A program made the position numbers and the translations under genes. The notes beneath the pieces are model-generated. The model was given only the letters and a program-made list of their open reading frames with translations. It ran no database searches and was not told the origin of the DNA. A stretch of DNA of 61,231 bases. Origin: Glutinoglossum americanum. Lineage: Eukaryota > Ascomycota > Geoglossomycetes > Geoglossales > Geoglossaceae. Below, piece by piece: positions 1-10,728 of this stretch (position 1 is the first letter of the stretch; each line of letters starts with the position of its first letter). The stretch lies in assembly GCA_020080175.1 (NCBI GenBank), contig JAGHQL010000166.1, positions 1 to 61,231 of the forward strand. The letters are read 5' to 3'.

Positions 1-1251
1 GCTTCACGTAGCAGATCCTGAAGCGGCTGCTGCTGATTATATCGGCCCCTTCTACATACACCCCCCCCCGTTCCCTCCGACCTGGTTTTCTTCTGAGCCC
101 TTTTTTTTTTTTCCCTTCTTCTCTAGCACAAAGACGGGGTTTTGGAATTCTTTTTTTTTTTTCTAAAATGGCGCACGAACGCTCCCCCCCCCCCCTATAT
201 ACCTTTGAGGAGGGCCGGAAATTGAGATTTGCGGAGGCGGTTGAGGAGGGGGAGGGAAGGGAGGGGAAGGGGGGGGGTGCCGTTGCGTGCGCATGCATGG
301 ATAAACCGGCGTGCTGTGTGTCTGTGTCGTGTGTGTGACTTTGGCTCGTGTTTGTCCTTTACCCATTTAACCTTTTTTTTTAGGTTTTTTTTTTGTTGAA
401 AAAAAAAAACCTGAAAATATATAAACGGTACCACCATCTCTATCTCTTTTTTTTTCTTCTCGTGTTGTGGTCGTTGGGGTGCATCCCTAAGAAACGATAC
501 CCACCCCCCCCCGGCATACGATTGGAGATTCATCGTCGCCGCTGCGCAGTAAAAACGTCGAAACGACGAGTTCCCGCGACTAATCCAGGATAGCATAACA
601 GTACAACCCGTATAGTAGTAGTAGTAGTAGTAATAGCAGTAATCTCTTTACTCCTTCCAGCTCTGCTTTTTCTTTTATTAAACCCCCCCCCCCCTTCACC
701 GGGAGATAGATGGATAGACGGACAAGCTAGCTAGCTAGATACAAAGCGAGGAGAGCCTGCTCGGTTCCCCCCCTCCTTTATGGGGCGGAGGGGGAGAGAG
801 GAGAAAAAGAAAAAAAGGAGACCCAAAACCGGAGGGGGGGCGGGGGGGAGAGAGAGAGAAGAGGGGGAAAAAAAAAAGAAAAAAAGAGGAAGGCGCAACG
901 GAAAGGGGAAAGAACACGTCAGAGTTAACCCCCGGTTTTTTTTTTTGCAAAGTAGATGAATACCCCTATGCATGATGCACGACAAACAAAAGATACAAGA
1001 ACGATTAGGCCCTATAGATAGATGGATCGTAAATCCCTGGTTGGGGGGGGGGGGGGGGGGGGGGGGGGGCCACGAGGGAGGAAGGGACTAGGCTGGGAAG
1101 AATAGTAGTAGCAACCTCTACCATTCAAAGATTAAGCAACGCCCCATATCCATTATCCATCCACCAGCTACGCCCCACCCCCCCACCATCAGGAAGCCAC
1201 CACCCTTTCATCAAAGCCCCAACCGGCAAACTCTGCCACATCCCAGGTCAG
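1..1251. other. Homopolymer-rich spacer downstream of PMT2
   Basis: No gene is supported here. The stretch is dominated by runs of T, C, A and G of 8-27 bases, purine-rich blocks around 780-900, and a TAG trinucleotide microsatellite at about 613-640. Open frames in it encode only proline-, lysine- or phenylalanine-rich low-complexity peptides. The right edge includes the 3' untranslated region of PMT2, whose stop codon is at 1252-1254 on the minus strand. Confidence 0.7.
1043..1069. repeat. Run of 27 G
   Basis: An uninterrupted run of 27 guanines on the plus strand, the longest homopolymer in the window. It lies about 180 bases past the PMT2 stop codon. Such a run can form quadruplex structures and is also prone to length errors in sequencing, so the exact length is uncertain. 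Confidence 0.9.
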
Positions 1252-4007
1252 TTAGGAGATCCGCCAGGTGCTGAACCAGTTTAGGTGTTTCCACTGCTCG
1301 TTGGAACCGACCATCCCAAACGTAATGGCCCTGAACATGATAAACAACCCAATGACAACCGCGTACAGCACTCCAAAGATACTCCACTTGATAGTACAAG
1401 ACAGCTTTTGGGTGAAATGATCGGTAAGGAAACCAAAGACCAGGATAGCAAAGTAGAGCGCCGGATACTGAGTGTAGAGAAAAGTCAGTCACGGCGAAGG
1501 ACGGGGAAAACTTTAGTGAATTTGTGGGATCTCACATAATGGTGTACATATGTTACGCGGGCCATAGCGACGAAGGGTAGATAGTGGAGGACCCAGCCAA
1601 TAATTGGGTAGAGACCGGCGTAATGAATTTGATCGATTTCATCTGTAATAGTTTGGGTTTAGTCACGTGTGGTAGGCGCCCTACGCTGGTGGTGCCTTAC
1701 GTTGCTTTAGCTCATCGAATCCGCGTTGCCATCTGACGAGATACCATAGGACCAGCAGGCAAAAGACCCCTAAGCTAGCGGTTGAGCCCCAGTAGACGAT
1801 GGGGTTACCGAGGAGGAAATATTTCACGACTAGTTGGGTCCAAGTTAATCTCAAAATAGCCAATACATATAGCCTAGATGGGCTGGAGGTAGTGAGAAAA
1901 GCTTACTCTGGTTGTCCCAACTGCACATTCTCAGGCCCACGTGTAGAATTGGCCATTGCCAGAACTTCGAAGCTAGGTCGTCCTGTTTGTCCGGGTCCGG
2001 GACGAGAGCATTGTTCGACGTCATCATGGCAACATTTAGATGGATGAAGCTGTTGAGAAACGGAGCTTTGTAGGATCCAGGATCGCCTGGGGGTACTGTG
2101 GTAACATTGTCAGTATACACAGCCCTTGAGGTTCCCGAGGAAGACACCAGCACTCACATTTCTCATTCCAGTGGCTCTCCACGTTCCAGTGAGTATATAC
2201 ATCCCTTGGGCTGTTTTTCTTCGTGCAGGTAACTTCGATCTGCTTGAAACCCCATTGAGGTAGGTTTACGTTTCCGGCTCTCAGATAGCACCCAAGAGCA
2301 GCGTGCCTCAGGCGGAAGGCGGTGGTCAAAGTCCGGATTTTCGAACGGTCACTCGACGCGGCGTCACTGACCACTTCTACGACCCAATGGTCCTTCTCGT
2401 CGCCAACGGTAACGTTACCGTAGCAAGAAACCTCGTTGTCCGATTTGGTGACGGGCGCAGCCATTGAATGAGAGTGGAGATTGCGACCGGTGTGCGAGTG
2501 AATGAGGCGGATTGTGTCCTTGTCCGCAACGAATTTCAGAGGATCTTCTGCATTGTACTCTGGCTCGTGGCGGCTCGGATAAAAGAACCAGTCGTTGTTA
2601 GCATCCTTGTGGTGGTAGCATGTGACTTGCTGCTGTGTAGAGCCCTCTGGGTACGTTTGTACGTGGGAATGTAATAAGCCGCCGCCGTAGCCCATGTTCT
2701 TTATGGTAGCTCGCGATCCATAGGCGATCTCTAGGGGACTTTGGTTGAGCTCGCTTCCCTGAAGGTTGGCTTGGAAGAGAGAGCTCATCTGAGCGTCTCC
2801 AGGTCCGGAATTACTGAGGACGAGAAAATGAAGCCAGAACGAGAACATATAGACTGCCATGGGAATAAAGATGAGTCCAAGTACACGAGCTAGCAGGTGT
2901 TGAGCAAGCTCCACCTAGATAATATGAGCAACGAATCCTGGCGTAGCTGGAGGTTTTTTTTTTTTTTAATTACTTGCCTTAGGCATCGTCAAGTCCCCAA
3001 ACTTGTTCCACAGGTCTTCGATGGTGTATAAACCTACAAGGGCTGTGCAGAACAAGCCAACCCATTTGACACTACAAACGCATCCAATAGACAGACCTGT
3101 CAAGGCCAACCAGAGCCACCATTCGGGGGTGAAGCTCTGCTTCTGCAGCCGATGAAACCTTGCCCAGCAGAGTACGGTTGTGAATGTAAAGAAGAGTAGC
3201 ATCGAGTCCAGCAGAATGAACCTGCTAATGGTAGCATACGAGTTTTCGAATAGCACCATCAACGTCACAAGCCAAACCGTCGGCCTCCGGAAATTCAGTT
3301 CGCGGGCTGTATAGTAGGCAAGAGGGATGCATAATGCGCCAAAGGAAGCGTTGAAGACACGCATGAAGGTATAATTGACATCAGGAGGGTATGTTTCTCC
3401 GGATTTGAACTCGAAGGAGCCATTGTAGCCTGCGAGGTAGCCGGAAAGGCCGACCAGCATCTTTCCCAGAGGAGGGTGAACGTCAAAGTAGAACTCGCGT
3501 TTAATGTAGTGGGAACCGAATTTGCCAAAACTGGGAGAATACAATTAGTCAATAATATTCTTCGGAGCCCTCTTCGAAGCATGGCGTATGCTGCATCAGA
3601 AATTCCTTGCGGGACATACTGTGCTTCATCCCATGTAACAATCGGCGAAAGCCCTATTCTCCACCATCGAGTAAAGAAGGCGAGCAGCGTAAACACTATG
3701 GGCGCTATTATGCACTCATATTGGTCGAGATACGATAGTATTAGTGGTAGACCTTGGACACTTGTCTATTGGGGGGTTGTTTAAACATTAGCCATCGCCA
3801 CAACTAGAATCGACGGCTCGCGAGGATATAACGTAGGAACGCTCTCGACCATGAACGAACCTGCTTCGGTGGTGCATTCTTCTTGTCATCTTCCTCTCCT
3901 CTGTGAACCTCTTCATTACTCGGTCCTCCTTTTGTGACGATCCTATGCTGCACGCTCTGAGGGTGAAGTTCGGCGCCAGTCGAGACGGCGGCATTGTCCT
4001 TTGCCAT
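1252..4007 (-). CDS. PMT2: Protein O-mannosyltransferase, PMT2 subfamily
   Basis: ER membrane enzyme that transfers mannose from dolichyl-phosphate mannose to Ser/Thr of secretory proteins, normally as a heterodimer with a PMT1-type partner. I assemble eight exons: 4007-3861, 3765-3620, 3530-2978, 2914-2158, 2095-1907, 1829-1701, 1642-1536 and 1467-1252, giving 747 codons in frame, the usual family length. Visible are the catalytic loop with TWDEAHFGKFG and [15 protein letters not shown], multiple membrane helices, and the lumenal MIR region with [19 protein letters not shown] and [13 protein letters not shown]. The C-terminus carries [15 protein letters not shown] and [13 protein letters not shown]. 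The subfamily call rests on remembered similarity to filamentous-fungal PMT2 (Aspergillus PmtA). The third intron (2977-2915) starts with GC instead of GT. The ATG at 4007 gives the typical MAKD start. Confidence 0.93.
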
Positions 4008-4620
4008 GATGAACCCTCAAAGCCGCAAGCCAATTCTGTTTGGATTCCTTGTCCGAAACTGCAGTGGAGAGCCGAGTGGTGGTGACAGTGCGTTTCGATG
4101 CGTAAAAAGGAGTGAGCGAGCTAAATAGCTAAAGATAAAAAAAAATTGTAAGGCTGGCTCATGAGGCCTGAACGTGGCCGGAAAAAAAAAGAACAAGATG
4201 CTGCCCAGAGCCCCGACGAAGGCAACCTGTGGAAGTCAGGCAGCTGTGACAAGATTATTGTGTGAAAGAGCAGTAGAAATCAGAGATTGACGGATCTCAG
4301 GAGGGCTGTGTTTTGTTTCCCTCGAACTCATTGATCTCGATGGGGATAGGAGGATACGACGATAGGGTGCAGGGATCAGCAGTGGCCAGGCTGGCCTAGC
4401 GAATGCCCGATATATCTATACCAAGCGTATTTGTGGGGCTGTGCACGAGCAGTTGTGAGAATGGGAGGGGGACCCGGGGATGCAGAATCGAGGACACCGT
4501 CGCCTGAGACAGAGCCTCAGCGTTCACGTGCAAGAGCGCAAGACAAGTACACTAATTGTGGGTTTCATTCTATTCCAATGCCGAGATATGGTGGGAAATA
4601 ACCAAAGAAATGCAAAAGAT
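4008..4620 (-). promoter_or_regulatory. Spacer with PMT2 promoter side and transporter 3' end
   Basis: 613 bases between the PMT2 start and the stop of the sugar transporter, both on the minus strand. It must hold the PMT2 promoter and the transporter 3' untranslated region. I see no coding potential and no recognisable binding site beyond short A-rich runs near 4137 and 4184. Confidence 0.5.
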
Positions 4621-7199
4621 CTATTCTTCCTCGTGGTCTGCTTGGTCAAGTCGGCGGTAGTCTCCGCCCTCATCACCGTTCCCATTTCCCTTTCCATTCC
4701 CGCTCCCTTTCCCCCGCTTCACCATCCGTGATATCCAGCCTCCAACGCCTTCACCGCTGGATTTCCTGCTGAGCTGAGGTTTCCCATTCTCAACATTAAC
4801 GAAAGGAGGGTCGATATCGAGTCCGGGGAATGTAGCCATAGGTCTACCCCGCCGGATGTCGAGTGAGGGCACAGGCGACTGGACCCTCCCTACCAACGAT
4901 TCGCGCTCAGCTCCAGCAACCGGTGTCGGTATGGTGGTGGTAGCATCACCGAAAAGTACATCCATGTCTTCCAGGCGGACGCCGCGAGTTTCAGGGTATG
5001 TGAAATACACTTCCGCGCCGTTAGTTAGAATTCCCTAGGGATCAACGACAAGGGCGTGTAACCGCAGAGGGGCTTAATGGAGGAGAGATGCTTACCAACT
5101 ACGAAACTGGCCGCACAAAAGAAGGCATGTACAAGGTAAAGCCTCCACTTGATAGCCTCTTGAAGAACGGGTGTCACTTCCCCAACCAGCCAATTGAACG
5201 CCCAGTTAGACGCAGTGCTCAAGCTTGCTCCCTTGGCTCTGATACTTAAGGGCAGGATTTCTGGAGGGTATAGCCAAGGGATCGGACCCCACGAATAGCC
5301 GAAGAAGGCATTGTAGATCATGACGAACACGACGACCATCGTGGGTGTGTAATGGACGTCAATGTAAATGAAGTATGAGATTGCGGAGAGAGACAACATC
5401 ATCGCCACCGCTCCTGACAGTAGGATAGGACGCCGTCCCCACTTATCGACCAAATACCACGGCGGGATTGTGGATAGAACGTAAGTGATCCCGTTGATGC
5501 CAGTCATCAAGATAGCGTCGCGACCAACCCAACGAGCTTGTTCGAAAACCAGAGGGGCGTAGTATGAGATGACGTTAATACCGTTTAGTTGCGCAAAGGC
5601 TTGAGCGGACATGGCGATGAAGACGCGTTTGCGGTATCGCTTAAACATCTCGGAGTATGAGCGTTCACCCTCTTGGCGCTGAAGGAGGACATCCATCTTG
5701 ATCTGTCTGTATTCTTCTCTCGCCTTGTGGTTGTGTATATCGCCACCCCCGTAGAGGTTAGCGATCACTACGATACCTTCCTCGTCATGGTCATTATCCA
5801 AAAGCCACCTAAACACGGCATATCAGCAATCATATTAGAACACACTCAGAGGCGGAGGAGTTGTGTACCTCGGAGATTCGCAGATGATTAGACTACCGAG
5901 AGCCAATAGTGTGCCCATCACGCACTGCATGAACAACGGTATCCTCCACGAGTAGTCGCTCAGGATGTAGCTGCAAAAATAGTCCACCCAGACGCTTGTT
6001 GCGTAGCCAATAATGTTTCCCGTGAACTCTATGCAGGCCAGCTTTCCGCGATTATGTGGCGGTGAGATTTCTGATTGGTATACAGGTACAATCGTGGAAA
6101 GAGTCCCGACACCCACACCGGCAATGATACGCCCCAGAATCATCATAGTCATGCTGGTAGCTATTGTCTGTAGCAGACCACCCGTGACGAAAATGATCGA
6201 TCCGTAGAAAATGGTTCTTCGGCGGCCCAGGATGTCGCCTACGCGGCCAACGATGAGGGACGATGCAAACGCCCCCACTTCCAAGATAGCAACCATAGTT
6301 CCTAGTTGGGCCCGTGTGGGCTGATTAAAGTAGTCTTTGAAATAGGGGCCCCTATGCGCTTCGGGGTCAGCATGCCTGCCTGGTCAGTTTCTGAGGTAGA
6401 GAGGCATACGTAATTATCCCCGACATGACGCCCTGATCGTACCCGAAAAGAAAAACGCCTAATGATACAAATACACTTGTGAAATACCTGTAAAATGGTC
6501 AGGGTCAATAGGCTAAGCATATTCATCGAGGGTGATCGTACAATAACGCCTTTCCAGTCAAGCCATGCATCTGGCCTCCATCCCTTCCGCCTGACATGAT
6601 GTAGGCAAGTACTCTATCGGCCCTCGAGGCTTTCTTGAGCCGTGGGGATGGAATGGGGATATCGTCTTTATTGAGACCGCGTTTGACTTCTGAAGAATCG
6701 TTATGCTTGTGTCGTAACGGCCTAGCAGGGTCTCCAATAACCTCTTCGTCAGATAATTCACCTGGCTTAAGTCGCAAGCGGTCGTCGCCGTCGCCGGCGA
6801 GCTGCTCCGCTATGTCACCAGTATCGCTCCAGAGAGAAAATTCCGAGCCCTCGGGGGAGCGAGGTGAGTTGGAGCTGCCGCCGTGCCTGTCCCGCTCCGA
6901 GTTGAGCAGTGATGACGAGGTTCCGTCCTCACGATCTGAGGTGTGCACCAGAGTGCGGAGGGGGATATCGGCCGGACGGTGAGATCTTGTAGAAGGAGGA
7001 ATGGTGACAGGTGTGGGGCTGAACCACAGCAGCCCTTCTCTGGGTTGGTGACTGCGGGATGAGTGATGTGTCGGTTGAGACAAGTCTCCAGTCAGCGGTA
7101 ATTGCGTATTGGCGGGTGTCGCATCGGTAGTCGAGGCCTCACGTGCCTGAATCAAATGGAAAGAATGAATGACCAGGTGTCGAGGCTGGCAAAAAGGCA
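4621..7199 (-). CDS. MFS sugar transporter with long N-terminal cytosolic region; first exon not found
   Basis: Plasma-membrane transporter of the sugar porter family (12 membrane helices). Exons read as about 7199-6542, 6487-6410, 6351-5869, 5808-5096 and 5009-4621; the junctions restore the family motifs GYDQGVMSGIITGPYF, GRRRTIFYGS, PRWLLDND, QLNGINVISYYAPLVF, PWYLVDKWGRRP, PEILPLSIRAKG and YPETRGVRLEDMD. About 200 residues precede the first helix, acidic and serine-rich with SEFSLWSDTGD, a segment I remember as conserved in fungal orthologs. No in-frame ATG occurs between that segment and 7199, and reading on upstream gives none either, so a short first exon beyond an intron is likely; a possible acceptor lies just before the codons for AREAST near 7141. 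The C-terminus is a hydrophilic Gly/Asn-rich tail ending in Glu residues. The substrate cannot be told from sequence. Confidence 0.88.
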
Positions 7200-8892
7200 C
7201 GAGACCTGAGGTCTGCAGAGCGTCCTTATTGGGAAAACGGCCTGTACGAGCTGCGTGCGTTACTACGTAGTGAGGCCAAGCAAGATACCGAGCTTCAGGA
7301 TCTCTCGAGATCCCCTAAAGACGAGACCGAGACCACCTTTCCAAAACCGCTCGGACGAGTAAACCAGCTGTCTCTCACCGTAGGTCAAGCCGAACCACAG
7401 CGGTTACAGATGCCCTCTCGTGAGCCTTCTTACAAGTGATCAAGGGCGACAATGTTATCCAGGACGGGATAGCGTAAGTGAGTTGTCTGCCTGTCGGCGG
7501 AGAGAGGCTGTCAGGCACAGGGAGATCCAGCAATGAGAGCTATCACATGGTCGCTGAAAATTTCATAGAACTTGGTGGACCGTGAAAATCTTTATTTGCA
7601 CTACACTGCTACATCGCACATGGGAAAACGGCATATACGGACTCCGTCGAGGATTCGCGTTGCATTTTTACGAGCTCTTCTCAATACAAGACCTGGCCGG
7701 CCCTGGCCCCCTTAGTACACGAGCGGCGGTATGATCCGGTCTGCGCAGGCAAGGCCCCCCGCGTGATAGATCCCCATATCCGCTTTGCCCCGGGTCTTAA
7801 GAGGACAACGGGCAGGGCTTCTTCGACAGGTTAAAATGCCCCGGCACCCTGTAGGCTGGTGAAATCGTATGAACGTGAACAATGGACAAAGCTCTAGGAG
7901 GAGAAACCGTGGACCCTGGACACTCTGCACGGGCGGCTCTGTTCCCACCTGCCCAAGCGACAAGCGCTGTAGCCAGGATGCGATCATCGGTCATAGTTTT
8001 ACGGCGTATGCGATCGGATCCATCACCCTTACACCCTAGAAACCCTAGAACATCATCCCTAATCTGCTCCTTACTGGGCAGATAGCGGATGGTTCATTTC
8101 CGATGGGGGTCCGCTTCGAGGCAGCCTTGTCAACTTGTATAGAGGGCTTATCCGGCATGGGCTTGGGCGACTGTCTTGGAAGACTCGATGGCTGAGGCAG
8201 CATCCGCTCTTCACTGGGGATGGGAACGGCGGGAGAGTCCGGAGTAAAAATGGAAAAGAAGAGACTGACCCATCAAACGATTCAAACGTCACTCGCTGTC
8301 ACAGCGCTCTAACTCTAACGGGCAAGCTCGTATCTGAAACAGCAGAATCAGCGCGACATCTCAGCCCCCCTGTCCGTTTCCATCCCAGAATCATTGGGGG
8401 CCATTCCAAGAAATTTGGCAATTCAAGTAAAGCGTGCGATGCCCAAAATTGCGCTTCGGACGTAATAAGCAACCAACATCGTTTATCCAGCCATTCCATC
8501 ACATCGCGTTCGCTGCTCTCCACCCGTTCTGCGAGCATTTTCACTCACTCATTCGCATCGCGTGCACCGTCTTCATCGTGGCGAGGCTCCGAGGCTTCGT
8601 AAGCCGTTTAGTTCGGACACCGCCAACTCGTTTCTCGTCTGCGTTGGCGTTGCATCGCGTGGAGACTGCTGGTCTGTTCATGCAAGATAACCTCACCAAG
8701 ATTAACAAGACAACAATTTTGCACGCTTTGCCAAAATACCCTCGCCCGACATTAATTGGCCGATTTGCAAGGCCGCCCTTATCTTCGGGGAGTGGAGGCC
8801 ATTGCTCCTCTTGTGCGCACTGCAGTTTGTCCAAACGGTCGGGCAGTACAAATCGCGAAAACCCTAGAGTGACTGGACGTTTATCATAAAAA
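7200..8892. promoter_or_regulatory. Divergent promoter region, transporter / Chs7-like gene
   Basis: About 1.7 kb between two divergently transcribed genes. It should contain both promoters, the 5' leader and probably the missing first exon of the transporter. Open frames here do not resemble any protein I know. The sequence AAACCCTAGA occurs in tandem at about 8034-8050 and again at 8858-8867, the last copy only 25 bases before the ATG of the Chs7-like gene. Confidence 0.5.
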
Positions 8893-10122
8893 ATGGGTGG
8901 ATTTGGCGACTTCGGAGTGAGTGTATATTACCGTTTTATCACCAAGGTGATATTGACGATTGCCAACTGCAGGATTTCTGTCGAGACTCTACACTTCCAA
9001 TATGCAATGTAGGTGCACCAAACGATGCGGGCCACTTGCCTGTGGACCGCCAGCCATAGACACCGCTGACGTATTTGGTAGCTTTTCCTACCTGCAGAGG
9101 GCTGTCGATTAACCGGTCTGTCGCTAGACAATGAAAAGCATCTAGGAAATCTGGGTATGTTTGAGGTACGGTCTTCTGCAACGACGCTAACGTCGTAATA
9201 GGTGTTGTTATATTGTGCGTTATAGCCATTGCCGCGTCAGGGTTCTTGATATGGAGATCAGAAAAGAAAGAAGCAGCTGTTGGACGGAGGTGATAGAATC
9301 GCTACGTTTATTACCGCACGCATGCTAACTGCGAGCTCTCGATAGAGAAATGCAACTCCTTCTCGGCGTCTTTATTCTCGTAGAGATATGTGAGATATTT
9401 AGCGTAGGGGGTCTTCCCCTAAGCAAGAATATTATAATCGTTGGTTTCTCTTGCTCCATTTATGTCGGAATTCGGATAATTGACGCAATTAATAGGGCTT
9501 CACTGGGATACATCTCGCCGCGATCGCTGCAGCATTCTGGATTCTTCTCCTCAATGCTGCTGTCGGATACCAATTGCTTGATGACGGAACTCCATTATCG
9601 TTGGGATTAATCGGCGGGTCTGCCATGTTACTTTTTATCGGGACTGGGTATATTGCTCTCGACACGGGATATCGCTGGACAGGGCACTTCGACAACAGCT
9701 TGACAACCCCCAATAATAACGTCGGCTTATACGTTTTGTATCAACTGGCACCGTTGATATTTATCGTCTTGTTCTTTGTTCTAGAATCATTCCTTGTGCT
9801 CAAGGTGCTAGGTGAACGGAGACCTATGTGTACGTGACCCCACGTTACGCTCAAGTGAAATCCTCGTGCTAATTTTTGGACAGTGTATCTCGGAGGCGCT
9901 GCGCTCCTGTTCGCGTGCGGTCAGATATTTAATTACGTTATCAGCACACACATATGCCAAGCAACAAACGGCAAAATCGACGGCTCTCTATTTGAGACCT
10001 TATTCACCTTACTAGCTATAGTGACTTTATGGTTTTTCTGGTCGAGCATCACTGAAGACGAGTGGCCTTCACCGGTGGTGGTGGGCCCTGGTTACAGCTC
10101 GGGTACTGCTTACATGTCATAA
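8893..10122 (+). CDS. Chs7-like multispanning membrane protein (chitin synthase export chaperone family)
   Basis: Seven exons: 8893-8916, 8973-9012, 9098-9154, 9202-9289, 9346-9439, 9496-9829 and 9884-10122, giving 291 codons in frame. The start MGGFGDFGDFCRDSTLPICN and the positions of about seven hydrophobic helices match the Chs7 / chitin synthase III accessory family (Pfam PF12271), whose founder helps chitin synthase Chs3 leave the ER. Other landmarks are GRREMQLLLGVF, NAAVGYQLLDDGTPLSL, ALDTGYRWTG and VISTHICQATNGKIDGSLFETLF, followed by FWSSITEDEWP. It is more distant from yeast Chs7 than the main fungal ortholog I remember, so I treat it as a paralog-type member and leave the symbol empty. 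Two exons near the N-terminus are only 24 and 40 bases long. Confidence 0.85.
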
Positions 10123-10728
10123 CAGAGCTCCACTGAAGCACCTTGACGGTATTAACGACATTTTAACGTTGTAATTAGCGTTTTCACTCTTAGGAGCATA
10201 TGTATTTTATTAGTATATCTGTCTATACGGCGGCGGGCCAGCATGATCAGGACGAAGAACGATATCCATTCCTTTACCTGGTCTCCAGCTGCGAAGCCCC
10301 GTGGTTGGATCTACTGGGAACCAAAGGCTCAACGGGGGGCACTTTGAGGTGAGTTAAAAGGCACAAAATTGGTGTGTACTGTGTGGAGGCGTTTTCTCGT
10401 CATGTTAGGGACTATTCGCCGGATGTTTGTGATTATGTTCAAGGCAATAATGCTCATTCGGGCGAGGATTAAAGAGCGCGACCGAAAAGCGTAGAACCTT
10501 TACGGAGTAAACACTTGGATCGATCTACGTTCGAGCATGTCATAGGCGTCAATATGCAGACTGCATTAGATCGAGAGTCAAAGAACTTTCTACCACAACC
10601 TCTATCTTATCATTCGCCGAACCCATATGCACCTCTCATTGACGTGCATATTGGAAACACTTTGAGCCTCACCAACGAAACCTCGCTTCAAAAGCAACTT
10701 CGGCAAGCTAGTAGCCCAGCGACCCACC
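10123..10728. other. Spacer between Chs7-like gene and SSL1
   Basis: About 600 bases holding the 3' end of the Chs7-like transcript and the SSL1 promoter. I see no gene, RNA or repeat in it. The SSL1 start sits in a favourable ACCATGG context. Confidence 0.5.

Noticed and set aside
8135-8889. Overlapping plus-strand frames of about 150 codons in the 7.2-8.9 kb spacer
   Set aside because: Composition is Ser/Arg-rich without a domain, and two frames overlap each other, as expected for non-coding GC-balanced DNA.
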